A DNA stretch of 64,000 nt from Thermaerobacter marianensis DSM 12885 (lineage in GTDB: Bacteria > Bacillota > Sulfobacillia > Thermaerobacterales > Thermaerobacteraceae): contig NC_014831.1 in the NCBI RefSeq assembly GCF_000184705.1, forward strand, positions 2,356,001 to 2,420,000, written 5' to 3'. The stretch's first letter is position 1; every line of letters starts with the position of its first letter. Position numbers and translations under genes: made by a program. The notes under the pieces are model-generated. The model searched no databases and was not told the origin of the DNA. It worked only from the letters and a program-made list of their open reading frames with translations. Positions 54,458 to 63,255 of the stretch are shown one piece after another.

Positions 54458-55495
54458 TCACCGGTTCCGGTCCGCCGCCACCTCATAGTGGATGTTCCGC
54501 GCCTCGAAGAAGTTGACGATCTCCGGTACGTCCACCTCGGTGGCCATCCACTGGGCCGGGTTCGGCGTGCCGAAGTGGGGACCCAGGCCGAGTTCGTCCA
54601 GGCGCCGGTCGGTGACGTACTCGATATAGGCGTTGAGGTAGTCGGCGCTGACGCCCAGGATCGGCCGCGGCAGCAGGGCGCGGTTGTAATCCCGCTCCAG
54701 CTCCACCGCCCGCAGGATCAGACCCTTGACCTCCCGGGCAAACTCGGGGGTCATGAGCTCGGGGTGTTCCTCCAGCAGGGTCGTGATCAGGTGGATGCCG
54801 AAGGACAGGTGCAGGCTCTCGTCCTTGAGCACCCAGTCAACCAGCGTCGCCAGGCCCTTGAGCAGGTTGCGCCGCCGGAAGGTGTAGGCGAACAGGAACC
54901 CTCCATAGAAGAACACGCCTTCCAGGACGATGTAGTAGCCGATCAGGTTGCGGAGGAACGCCTGCCGCCCCTCCAGGGTCGAGACGTCGGGCCGGACCAG
55001 CAGCTGGCGGGTCAGCTCCTGCTGGAACGCCTCCTTGGCGCGGATGGCCGGCACGTCGCGGTGGGCGGCGAAGACCCGCTCCCGGTCGACGGGCAGGGTC
55101 TTGAGCACGTACTCGAAGGCCATGGTGTGGTTGGCCTCTTCCCAGATCTGCCGGGCCAGGTACAGCCGGACCTCCGGCGGCGTCAGCAGCGGGTAGATGG
55201 ACATCACCAGGTTGTGGGTGACCAGGGACTCCATCGGGTTGAAGAACCCCAGCAGCAGCTCGACGGCCCGCCGCTCGTCGTCCGTCAGGCGCAGCTCCCA
55301 GTCGCGGACGTCGTCGGCCAGGGGGATCTCCTCGGGGAACCAGGTGTTGCGCTTGCCCTGCTGGGCGTGGGCGTAGGCCCACGGGTAGCGCAGGGGGAAG
55401 AGCTGGATGGGCTCCAAGGGATCGCCGCCCAGCAGGCGGTCGCCGGGCTGGTGAGTGGCGGGTGCCACAGGGATCGCCTCCTTCTTGGATGGCAT
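54458..55495 (-). CDS. nrdB: Class I ribonucleotide reductase beta subunit, class Ic-like
   Basis: 345 residues. Ferritin-like R2 fold. Metal ligands by position: Glu89 (NPMESLV), Glu120 and His123 (WEEANH), Glu192 (LEGVFF), Glu226 and His229 (KDESLH). The site of the radical tyrosine is Phe127 (ANHTMAFEY), and the first ligand is Glu rather than Asp. Both features match the Chlamydia trachomatis class Ic protein, which uses a Mn/Fe cluster instead of a tyrosyl radical. With the alpha subunit it makes deoxyribonucleotides. ATG 55495 has GGAGG nearby. The cofactor is inferred. Confidence 0.9.
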   Translation of the reverse strand: MPSKKEAIPVAPATHQPGDRLLGGDPLEPIQLFPLRYPWAYAHAQQGKRNTWFPEEIPLADDVRDWELRLTDDERRAVELLLGFFNPMESLVTHNLVMSIYPLLTPPEVRLYLARQIWEEANHTMAFEYVLKTLPVDRERVFAAHRDVPAIRAKEAFQQELTRQLLVRPDVSTLEGRQAFLRNLIGYYIVLEGVFFYGGFLFAYTFRRRNLLKGLATLVDWVLKDESLHLSFGIHLITTLLEEHPELMTPEFAREVKGLILRAVELERDYNRALLPRPILGVSADYLNAYIEYVTDRRLDELGLGPHFGTPNPAQWMATEVDVPEIVNFFEARNIHYEVAADRNR

Positions 55496-55644
55496 TCATT
55501 GGAAGGTGTTTGCTTGGGACGCATCTTCCACGCGGATGGACGACCCGTATCCGGGTGTCCGGGATCGGGGCGGGGCCGGGCGCGGTGGGCCGGACCGGTA
55601 CGGCCCCCTCGCCGCCCGGACCGGCTTCCCCGTCCCTGGCCGGG

Positions 55645-58212
55645 TCACTGGCACGCCTCACAGACCAGGTCCGGGTCGTCGGGACGAACCCGGCAGACCG
55701 CGGCGGCCTCCAGGGCACCGGTCGCGGAGGCCCCCGGTCGCGCCTGGTCGCCGGGTCCTGCCGTCACCGCCGCCTTCGCCGGCGCGGCCACGGTCGCCGC
55801 CACGGTTCCGTCGTCCAGGTTCCACCGCAGCTTGCGGCGCGCCTTGTTCACCCGCACCGTCGACGGCTCGGCGTACATCCGCGGCGCCATGAAGAGGTAG
55901 TAGGTAGACTTCAGCCCCCGCCGCCACGCCTCGACGTACACCCGCTCCATGGTCCCCAGGTCCCGATCGGCCAGGAACAGGTTGCGGCTGATGCCCATGT
56001 CGACCCACTTCTGGGCCCGGGCGGCCACCTCCAGGTACGCCTCCGGCGGCACCTGGTAGGCGGTGGGGTAGCGGTGCCGGATGTCGGAGGGCAGCTCGGC
56101 GATGGGCTGGAGGTCGCCGCGTTCCTCCACGATGCGGTCGCGGACGGCCTCCCAGAGGCCCCGCCGCTCCAGCTCCTCCACCAGGACCCGGTTGATCTCG
56201 AGGAACTTGCCCGACAGGGTCTGCCGGGAGAAGACGTTGGCGTACGGCGGGTCCAGGCTCGGGGTGGTCCCCGCGATCAGGCTGATGGTCGCGGTCGGGG
56301 CGATGGCCATCACGGTACCGTTGCGCATGCCTCGGCGAACCTGGGCCCGTACCGACTCCCAATCGAGGCGGGCGGTGCGGTCGACCGTGACGGGCTCCCC
56401 CCGCTCCGCCTCCAGGTCCGCCAGGGTGTCGATGGGGACGCGGCCTTGCGCCCACCCGCTCTCGGCGAAGGCGGGGAAGCTGCCCCGCTCCTCCGCCAGC
56501 CGGTGGGAGGCCAGGATAGCATGGTAGCTGATGAACTCCAGCACCCGATCGACCAGGTCGGCCGCCTCCGGGTCGGCGTAGCCCCAGCCCAGGCGGTTCA
56601 CCGCCTCGGCAAAGCCCATGACCCCGAGCCCCACGGGGCGGTGGCGCAGGTTGGAACGGCGCGCCTTCTCGATGGGGTAGAGGTTGAGGTCGATGACGTT
56701 GTCCAGACCCCGCATGGCCACGGCCACCGTCTCCGCCAGGGCGTCCCAGTCGATGCCCTGCGGTCCCAGGTGGCGGGCCAGGTTGACGCTGGCCAGGTTG
56801 CACACCGCCACCTCGTCGGCGGTGGTGGGCAGGAAGACCTCGGTGCAAAGGTTGCTGGAGTGGATCACCCCCGGCAGCAGCGAGCGCAGGTTGCCGGCAT
56901 CCTTGAACACCAGCCAGGGGTGGGAGGTCTCCTGCAGGGTGGCCAGGATCTCCCGGAAGAGCTGCCGGGCGTCCACCCGCTTCCACGCCCGGGCGGGAAG
57001 CGCGCCCGCCTCGGCCTGGCGGATCCGCTCGGCATACGCCGCGGCGAAATCCCTGCCCACCTTCTCGGGCAGCTCCGGCACGTAGGCCGGGTCGAACAGG
57101 TACCACGGTTCCCCGGCCTCGACGCGGCGCAGGAACTCGTCGGGGATCCAGAGGGCGGTGTTGACGCTGTGCGCCCGCAGGTACGGGTCGCCGCTGTTCC
57201 GTTTGAGGTCCAGGAAGGCCTCGATCTCCAGGTGCCAGGGCTCGAGGTACACCGCCAGCGTCCCCCGGCGCCGCCCGCCCTGGTTCACCGCCTTGATCAG
57301 GGCGTCGTAGAAGTGGACGAAGGGGATCACGCCGGACGACTCGCCGTTGATCCCGCGCACCGGCGACCCCGCCGCCCTGAGCCGCGTCACCGAGGCCCCG
57401 ATGCCGCCGGCGTACTTGGCCAGCCGGCCGAAGTCCCGGGCCGCGTCCAGGATGTGGTCCATGGAGTCGTGGACGTCGGCCAGGTAGCAGGACGAGAGCT
57501 GGTGGTGCGGGGTACCGGCGTTGAACAGGGTGGGAGTGCTGGGCAGGTAGCGGAAGGTGGACATGGCGTGGTAGAACCGGCGGGCCCAGGCCCCCCGGTG
57601 GCCGGGTTCTTCCGCCAGTGCCAGCCCCATGGCCACCCGCATGAAGAGGAACTGGGGCGTCTCCAGCCACTGCCGGCTCTCGGGCTCCCGCACCAGGTAA
57701 CGGTCCATCAGGGTCACCAGGCCGATGAAGGGCAAGGTCTCGTCCCGCTCGGGGCGGAGGGACGCCGCCAGCTCGTCGAGGTCGAAGGCCAGCAGTCGCT
57801 CGTCCAGGGCGCCGCAGGCCACGCCCTTGCGGATGTAGGCCGGGAACGCGGCCCGGTAGGCCGCGGGCGACGGGGCCTCGTCGTTCAGCACGCACCGGTA
57901 GAGCTGGCGCAGCCGGGCCCGCACGGCGACCCGCTCCATCCGCGGCTCGCGGTGCAGGTGCTGGGTGGCGGCCTGGACGAGGAGTTCCTCGAGCGCCCCG
58001 GCACCGGCATCGCCAGCTCCAGGGGCGCCAGCGTCGGCGGGCTCGGACCGGAGGGCGCGCGGGTCGTCGCCCGCGGGGGCGACGAGGGACGCGGCGACGA
58101 GGCTGGTGGCAGGAGCCCCGGCTCCCACCCACGCCAGGTCGCGGCGCAACAGTTCTTCCAACCGGGCGGCATCGGGCAGGCCGGCGGTCAGGTCGCGGAG
58201 GACGGCGTCCAC
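55645..58212 (-). CDS. nrdA: Class I ribonucleotide reductase alpha subunit
   Basis: 855 residues. Active-site features: SSCYLADV (about 241), SNLCTEVFLPT near 458 with the radical Cys, EVAVCNLASVNL, PTATISLIAGTTPS, and a C-terminal redox tail ending CEACQ. GTG 58212 has GAGGAGGAGA just upstream. The N-terminal region (about 1-100) is short, with an Ala/Gly-rich insert, and I cannot see a complete ATP-cone, so allosteric control of overall activity may be lacking. nrdB follows after 149 nt. Leader carries a terminator and a cobalamin riboswitch. Confidence 0.92.
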   Translation of the reverse strand: MDAVLRDLTAGLPDAARLEELLRRDLAWVGAGAPATSLVAASLVAPAGDDPRALRSEPADAGAPGAGDAGAGALEELLVQAATQHLHREPRMERVAVRARLRQLYRCVLNDEAPSPAAYRAAFPAYIRKGVACGALDERLLAFDLDELAASLRPERDETLPFIGLVTLMDRYLVREPESRQWLETPQFLFMRVAMGLALAEEPGHRGAWARRFYHAMSTFRYLPSTPTLFNAGTPHHQLSSCYLADVHDSMDHILDAARDFGRLAKYAGGIGASVTRLRAAGSPVRGINGESSGVIPFVHFYDALIKAVNQGGRRRGTLAVYLEPWHLEIEAFLDLKRNSGDPYLRAHSVNTALWIPDEFLRRVEAGEPWYLFDPAYVPELPEKVGRDFAAAYAERIRQAEAGALPARAWKRVDARQLFREILATLQETSHPWLVFKDAGNLRSLLPGVIHSSNLCTEVFLPTTADEVAVCNLASVNLARHLGPQGIDWDALAETVAVAMRGLDNVIDLNLYPIEKARRSNLRHRPVGLGVMGFAEAVNRLGWGYADPEAADLVDRVLEFISYHAILASHRLAEERGSFPAFAESGWAQGRVPIDTLADLEAERGEPVTVDRTARLDWESVRAQVRRGMRNGTVMAIAPTATISLIAGTTPSLDPPYANVFSRQTLSGKFLEINRVLVEELERRGLWEAVRDRIVEERGDLQPIAELPSDIRHRYPTAYQVPPEAYLEVAARAQKWVDMGISRNLFLADRDLGTMERVYVEAWRRGLKSTYYLFMAPRMYAEPSTVRVNKARRKLRWNLDDGTVAATVAAPAKAAVTAGPGDQARPGASATGALEAAAVCRVRPDDPDLVCEACQ

Positions 58213-58404
58213 GGGTCTCCTCCTCTCTTCCCTGGCGGTTCCACCCGTTGTCGCCGCGGAAGAGGGGAAGAGCCGAAGGGACCGGTTCAGCCACCGGGAT
58301 CGGACCCGGCCGGCAAGCAGCCGGCCGGCCGCCTGCCCGGCACTCCCCTCAACCCGTGCACCGTCGCGCGGAAGCCGTCGGAGCCGTCGCCCACCCCGGC
58401 CGGA

Positions 58405-58435
58405 GAAAATCAAGACCGGCCCGCAGGGGGGCCGG
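58405..58435 (-). terminator. Terminator between B12 riboswitch and nrdA
   Basis: On the minus strand CCGGCCC (58435-58429) pairs with GGGCCGG (58422-58416) around 6 nt, followed by TCTTGATTTTC. It lies downstream of the riboswitch and about 190 nt before nrdA. Confidence 0.78.
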
Positions 58436-58496
58436 GTGTGACGGCAAGGGAGTGCCCGTCCTCGGCCCGCCCTCACCCCTCCGCGGGGGCGGAACG

Positions 58497-58688
58497 GAGG
58501 CGCGATGTGGGTACTCGGGCTTCCGGCTCGTCCAAGCTCGCCGAAGCGGCCGGTCGATGGGGCTGCATGACGGCGGACGCGTCATCGACCAGCCCGGGGT
58601 GGCCGCTTCGCGGCCGGCGCGGCCGGTTACCGTTGCGGGACAGCGCCGGACTTGCACCGGTCTTCCCCCAGCGGGCTGCCGGCACCTC
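58497..58688 (-). ncRNA. Cobalamin (B12) riboswitch of nrdAB
   Basis: On the minus strand: AGGTGCC at the 5' end, GGGGAAGACCGGTGCAAGTC, CGGCGCTGTCCCGCAACGG and TAACCGG, then GGAAGCCCGAGTACC near the 3' end. These are the conserved blocks of B12 riboswitches (GGGAA, GGTGNAANTCC, GNCCCGCNAC, GGAAGNC). With B12 present it should stop expression of the B12-independent reductase. Confidence 0.9.
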
Positions 58689-58862
58689 GGCCGGAGGTCG
58701 CCATCGCCACTGCCCGGTCGAACCCCTGCAGGGGATGTCCGGGGCGAGACCTCGCGGGTGGCCAGGGTCCGGCGGCGGTGCTGGCAGCCGCGCCCTGCCC
58801 TGTCGGACAGGCACCGCGCCTGCGGCGGCGGGTCCGGTGGATGCCGGGATTCTCGCCGCCGC

Positions 58863-58878
58863 ATGCCAGATATGGAAG
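58863..58878. promoter_or_regulatory. NrdR box, distal copy
   Basis: ATGCCAGATATGGAAG keeps the invariant C, A, AT, T, G positions of the consensus acaCwAtATaTwGtgt. Its centre is exactly 32 bp from that of the box at 58895-58910, the spacing typical of paired NrdR boxes. Confidence 0.6.
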
Positions 58879-58891
58879 TTTGTCCGCGCTG

Positions 58892-58920
58892 ATGGTACTA
58901 CATGTTGTATTGCCCGCCAA
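58892..58920 (-). promoter_or_regulatory. Probable nrdAB promoter
   Basis: On the minus strand TTGGCG (58920-58915), 17-bp spacer, TACCAT (58897-58892). The spacer is largely occupied by an NrdR box. Boxes are only moderately like consensus. Confidence 0.45.
58895..58910. promoter_or_regulatory. NrdR box, promoter-proximal copy
   Basis: Minus strand ATACAACATGTAGTAC fits acaCwAtATaTwGtgt at all of the strongly conserved positions. It overlaps the promoter spacer, so NrdR binding would block RNA polymerase. Confidence 0.65.
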
Positions 58921-59067
58921 GGAGGCGGACGGCCGGTTTCCGAAGGTGGCGGGCGGTGGCCGCGCATTAACGGCTTCGGGCGCCGGCGGGCTGCCGGGTT
59001 CTTCCGAAAACAGCACGGGGGGCCGCTGCCGCTCCCGGCGGCCCCCCATCCCTTCGCGGGTGGTCCT
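58921..59067. other. Intergenic region upstream of the nrd promoter
   Basis: No gene seen. Includes one copy of the dispersed motif at 58994-59005, clearly outside coding sequence. Confidence 0.4.
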
Positions 59068-60010
59068 CTAAGAACGGGCGAGCTGGGGGTGTCGTTGGGG
59101 CGTCAGCGCCGCGATGACGTCGTCGAGCGAACGGGCGACGGTCCAGTCCTGGGGGGAATGCCGCTGAAACAAGCCGTAGCGGTCCAGCAGAACGGCATGG
59201 ACACCCAGGTGGCGAGCGGGCAGGACGTCGTTGAGCAGGTTGTCACCGACAGCCAGCATGGCGTCCCGCGGAATCCCGGTCGCCTGCTCAAGCCACGGGA
59301 TGATCCGCCGCCACCCTTCCGGTTTGCACGCATCGGTGAAGCAGTGGTGGAAGGCGCCCTCCAGTCCCAGGGCCTCCACCATCGCCTGCGCATGGCCCGC
59401 GCTGGCGTTCGTCACGAGAATCCGGAGGGGCCCGTCCTTGGCGCGGAAGAACCCCTCGGTCCGGTACGATTCCGGGGGCGGCACCGACACCCACGAGCGG
59501 ACTTCGGCCATGGCCTCCAGGCATTCGTCGGTGGAAACCCCGTACCGCAACGCCGCGGCCGTGACCAGCATCCAGGCGTCGCCGAGGGCCAGGTACCGTC
59601 CCATGGCGCCGACGTGACCGCCCGCCTCGGCGACCCGTTTCCACGGCCGGGGGGAGCCGTCGTCCCATGCGGACGCCACGCCGGGTTCCAGCTGGGGGTG
59701 GCCGAGGAGCACGCCCTCGACCCGGTCGTAGATTCGTCCCATCCGAAACTGGCGATTGGGGTCCGCGAAAGGAAGCGTTTCATGCAAGAACGTCCCGCGC
59801 AGGGAGCTGGGCAGGTGGGCCGCAAGGACCCGGGCGTACGCGGTGCTACAAGAGGTCGTCATACAAGGTGCCGTCGAGGTCGAAGATCACCATGCGGATC
59901 GCCCCGGCGTCCGGCAGGGGCGGGTTCGTCCGGGTGACCACGCCTTCCGGCATGCCGCGGGGACTGCCGCCGCAGAGCCCGGCCGTGAGCCCGTCGTAGA
60001 GCGCCGGCAC
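59068..60010 (-). pseudogene. HAD-family hydrolase with an N-terminal frameshift
   Basis: GTG 60010, preceded by GAGGAGGTGA at 5 nt, opens a frame that reads VPALYDGLTAGLC and then MVIFDLDGTLYDDLL, the HAD motif I, before TAG at 59846-59848. The next frame begins within it and gives STAYARVLAAHLP through to ILVTNASAGHAQ (motif II), TDACKPEGWRRI (motif III Lys) and LAVGDNLLNDVLPA (motif IV). One extra T at 59848 separates two otherwise complete halves (about 313 residues when joined). Substrate unknown. Either a recent frameshift or a sequencing error. Confidence 0.78.
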
Positions 60011-60216
60011 GCGGCTCACCTCCTCGGGGTCGTTAGCCAGCGCGGTTCACCTTCACCGGGGGCATCGCGCCCCGCCCCTACCGTACCGCGCCCCGTTCCC
60101 CGGGCCGTTAAGGGCTTGTCAAGGATTGCGGAAGTTTTGTCGCTTCCGTCGTTACCGTTCGTCGACATGGCGGTGACATCCCGTTAACCGTTTTCATGGC
60201 CTGGCAAAGAACCGGC

Positions 60217-60261
60217 GCCGCCGGTGCCCAACGGCGCACGAGGCCGTTGGGCACCGGCGGC
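60217..60261 (-). terminator. 18-bp perfect hairpin after acetoacetyl-CoA synthetase
   Basis: GCCGCCGGTGCCCAACGG (60217-60234) and its exact complement (60244-60261) enclose a 9-nt loop, 33 nt beyond the stop of the synthetase. On the minus strand the downstream side reads GGTTCTTTG, weakly T-rich. Confidence 0.75.
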
Positions 60262-60293
60262 CGTCTCGCGTTACACGCATGAGGGGCCCGGCC

Positions 60294-62432
60294 TTACGAC
60301 CGCAACCGCTGCGCAAACCCCTCGAAGAACGCCAGCGACCCGGGATTGCTCATCGAGTCCGGGTTCACTGCCTTCTCCCGCGGCGCGCCCATGAGGATCT
60401 TCTTGATGGGCACCTCCAGCTTCTTGCCGTTCAGCGTCCGGGGCACCTCGGGGACCGCCACGATCTCGTCGGGCACGTGGCGGGGGGAGAGGCTCTCGCG
60501 GATCCGCCGGCGGATGCGCTCGCGCAACGCGTCGTCCAGTTCCACCCCTTCCCGCAGGACCACGAAGAGCGGCATGTACGGGCCGCGGCCGGGCAGTTCC
60601 AGGTCGACCACCAGGCTGTCCAGCACCTCGGGGATGTCCTCCACCACCCGGTAGATCTCGCTGGTGCCCATGCGAACGCCCTGGCGGTTGATGGTGGAGT
60701 CCGAGCGCCCGTAGATCACCGCACTGCCGCGACGGGTGATCTTGATCCAGTCGCCGTGGCGCCAGACGCCGGGGAACATCTCGAAATAGCTCTCCCGGTA
60801 CCGCTGGCCGCCGGGGTCGTTCCAGAAGAACAGCGGCATGGAGGGCATCGGCTGGGTGATCACCAGCTCGCCCACCTGGTCCACCACCGGCCGGCCCTCC
60901 TCGTCGAAGGCCTGCACGTCGGCTCCCAGGCAGCGGCACTGGATCTCGCCCGCGTGGACCGGCAGCAGCGGGCAGCCGCCGACGAAGGCCGTGCACACGT
61001 CCGTGCCGCCGCTGACCGACGCCAGCCACAGGTCGCGCTTGACGTGGTCGTACACCCACTGGAACCCCTCGGGCGAGAGGGGCGAGCCGGTGGAACCCAC
61101 GCACTTCAAGGCGCTCAGGTCGAAGTCCCGCCCGGGCTCGATGCCCGCCTTCATGCAGTGGGTGATGTAGGCGGCGCTGGTGCCGAACAGGTTCATCCGT
61201 GTCGCCGCGGCGAACCGCCACAGGGCGTTCATGTCCGGGAAACCGGGGCTGCCGTCGTAGAGCAGCACCGTCGCCCCCACGAGAAGGCCGCTGATCAGGA
61301 AGTTCCACATCATCCAGCCCGTGGTGGTGAACCAGAAGAACCGGTCGCCCGGCCCCAGGTCGCTGTGGAGCGCCAGCATCTTCAAGTGCTCCAGCAGGAT
61401 GCCGCCGTGCCCCTGGACGATGGGCTTGGGCAGCCCCGTGGTACCCGAGCTGTAGAGGACCCACAGGGGGTGGTCGAAGGGCACCTGCTCGAAGGTGAGC
61501 GGCCCGCGCTGGCGCAGCAGGTCCGACCAGGGCAGGGTTCGTCCCGGGAAGAACCCGGCCCCTGCCATGCCACCCGCCCCGGTGCCGCCACCGCCGCCGC
61601 CGGTCCGGTCGGGATCCAGGTAGGGGATCAGGATGGTGGCCTCCAGGGTCGGCAGCTGCCGCTGCAGCTCCGCCACCACCGGCCGGCGGTCGTAGTCCCG
61701 CCCGCCGTAGCGGTAGCCGTCGACGGCGAAGAGCACTTTGGGCTCGATCTGCCGGAACCGGTCGGCCACGCTGGGCGCGCCGAAATCGGGGGAGCAGCTG
61801 GACCAGATGGCGCCCAGGCTGGCCGTCGCCAGGAACGCCACCAGGGCTTCGGGGATGTTGGGCACGTAGGCCACCACGCGGTCGCCGGGGCGGACCCCCA
61901 GTTCCCGCAAGCCGGTGGCGACGGCGGCCACCTGCTCGGCCAGGTCGCTCCAGGACAGGCTGCTCAGGGACCGCAACTCGGACTGAAACATCACGGCGGG
62001 GCCGTTCGGGTCGGTGGGCCCGGCCGGAACGGCAACGAGAGCAGGGGCCTCCGAACCTCCCGCACCCGCGTCACGGCCCCTGGTGCCGGCCTCCGGGGCC
62101 GGGGCGCCGCCGTGGGCAGCCCGGCCGGCGATCACCCGCAGCGCGTGCTCCGCGTAGTTGAGCCGAGCCCCGGGGAACCACTTCGCACCGGGCATCTCCC
62201 GGCTGGCCAGCACCTTCTCGTAGGGCGACGAGGCCTGGATGTCGAAGTACTCCCAGAGGCTGCTCCAGAAGCCTTCCAGGTCGCGGACGGACCACTGCCA
62301 GAGGGCGTCGTAGGTCTCGAAGCGCAGGCCCCGGTGTTGCGCCAGCCAATCCATGTAGTGGCGCATCCGGGACCGCCGCTGGAACTCGTCCGAGGGCGTC
62401 CAAAGCAGGGTGCCCTCGCTCACCGCCGCCAT
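60294..62432 (-). CDS. Acetoacetyl-CoA synthetase (acetoacetate-CoA ligase)
   Basis: 712 residues. ANL-family adenylating enzyme: P-loop LYSSGTTGLPKPIVQGHGG, FWFTTTGWMMWNF, GSTGSPLSPEGFQW, RHGDWIKITRRGS and the catalytic Lys in NGKKLEVPIKKIL. The N-terminus (FWSSLWEYFDI, AKWFPGARLNYAEH) and the FDLSALKCVGSTGSPLSPEG stretch are typical of acetoacetate-CoA ligase rather than acetyl-CoA synthetase. It activates acetoacetate for catabolism or lipid synthesis. ATG 62432 after GGGGGTTGGG. Gly-rich inserts near 115-140 and 275-300 are extra. Confidence 0.88.
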   Translation of the reverse strand: MAAVSEGTLLWTPSDEFQRRSRMRHYMDWLAQHRGLRFETYDALWQWSVRDLEGFWSSLWEYFDIQASSPYEKVLASREMPGAKWFPGARLNYAEHALRVIAGRAAHGGAPAPEAGTRGRDAGAGGSEAPALVAVPAGPTDPNGPAVMFQSELRSLSSLSWSDLAEQVAAVATGLRELGVRPGDRVVAYVPNIPEALVAFLATASLGAIWSSCSPDFGAPSVADRFRQIEPKVLFAVDGYRYGGRDYDRRPVVAELQRQLPTLEATILIPYLDPDRTGGGGGGTGAGGMAGAGFFPGRTLPWSDLLRQRGPLTFEQVPFDHPLWVLYSSGTTGLPKPIVQGHGGILLEHLKMLALHSDLGPGDRFFWFTTTGWMMWNFLISGLLVGATVLLYDGSPGFPDMNALWRFAAATRMNLFGTSAAYITHCMKAGIEPGRDFDLSALKCVGSTGSPLSPEGFQWVYDHVKRDLWLASVSGGTDVCTAFVGGCPLLPVHAGEIQCRCLGADVQAFDEEGRPVVDQVGELVITQPMPSMPLFFWNDPGGQRYRESYFEMFPGVWRHGDWIKITRRGSAVIYGRSDSTINRQGVRMGTSEIYRVVEDIPEVLDSLVVDLELPGRGPYMPLFVVLREGVELDDALRERIRRRIRESLSPRHVPDEIVAVPEVPRTLNGKKLEVPIKKILMGAPREKAVNPDSMSNPGSLAFFEGFAQRLRS

Positions 62433-62538
62433 GACCCAACCCCCCTGTCGGCGGCGCCTACCACGCGCCGCAGATCTCGCCGCATATCTCGAAGAACACC
62501 AGGGTACCGATCACACCGAAAGGAGGCTTCCTGCGACC

Positions 62539-63204
62539 ATGCCCGCTGCCGCCCCGTCCCCTGCGGCCCGAAACCGCCGGGGTCCGTTCCATACCGGCAA
62601 GGTCGGCGCCGGCGGGAACTGCCCCAGCAAGGCCGGCGCCGGTCACGCTGGCGCAGCCCCGCCCGGCACCACCCGCCTCAACCGGTGGCGCGGGGTGGTA
62701 GGCCGGTTGCCCCGGTACGCCCGCCTGGCGCGGCGCATCCTGGCCCTCGGGCCCCAGGCCGGCGGCCGGGCCCGCCGCCTCGTCCTGGCAGGCCTGGCGT
62801 ACTGGCTGGTCCCCCTGGATCCGCTGCCGGGGTTCATCCCCGTGCTGGGGCAGCTCGACGACCTGCTGGTGGCGCTCTTCGCCCTCCGCCTCGCGCTGCG
62901 CTCGCTGCCCCGCCCCTTGCGGACCCGCCTCCTGCGGGAAGCAGGCCTGGACGCCGGCACCGTCGAGAGCGACTGGCGCCTGGTGCGGGAAACCGCCCGG
63001 GGCTTGGTGGTGGCCTCCGGACGGGTCGCTTGGCGCCTCGGGTGGGCGGCCGCCCGCGGCACCGCCCGGCTCGGCACCCGGACGGGTGCATGGCTATTGG
63101 CCCGGATGACGGCCCGGCGGACCCGCCCCAAGGTTGCGCCAGGGGCCTGCCTTGGGGCCGGTCCGGGGACCGGGCCGCGGTGCGAGCCCCGTGGCCGGTC
63201 GTGA
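62539..63204 (+). CDS. DUF1232 (YkvA-like) membrane protein
   Basis: 221 residues. The DUF1232 motif YWLVPLDPLPGFIPVLGQLDDL lies near 95-117, with flanking hydrophobic helices. Function of the domain is unknown. ATG 62539 lies 12 nt from AGGAGG. Arg/Gly/Pro-rich tails on both sides are much longer than in typical members of about 130 residues. Confidence 0.8.
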   Translation: MPAAAPSPAARNRRGPFHTGKVGAGGNCPSKAGAGHAGAAPPGTTRLNRWRGVVGRLPRYARLARRILALGPQAGGRARRLVLAGLAYWLVPLDPLPGFIPVLGQLDDLLVALFALRLALRSLPRPLRTRLLREAGLDAGTVESDWRLVRETARGLVVASGRVAWRLGWAAARGTARLGTRTGAWLLARMTARRTRPKVAPGACLGAGPGTGPRCEPRGRS

Positions 63205-63255
63205 AGCCGGCCTCCTCCGCGGGGCCGGCTGCGTTGGTCCCGTCGAGTCAGGGCG

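Noticed and set aside
58681-58740. Possible tRNA T-arm (GGTCGAACCCC) in the nrd leader
   Set aside because: No acceptor stem, anticodon arm or CCA-like end around it; it belongs to the region next to the B12 aptamer. I found no tRNA or rRNA gene in the window.
55462-59937. A 1491-codon plus-strand open frame across nrdB, nrdA and the HAD gene
   Set aside because: Antisense shadow of nrdAB; it crosses the riboswitch and terminator region as well, and the composition is not protein-like.
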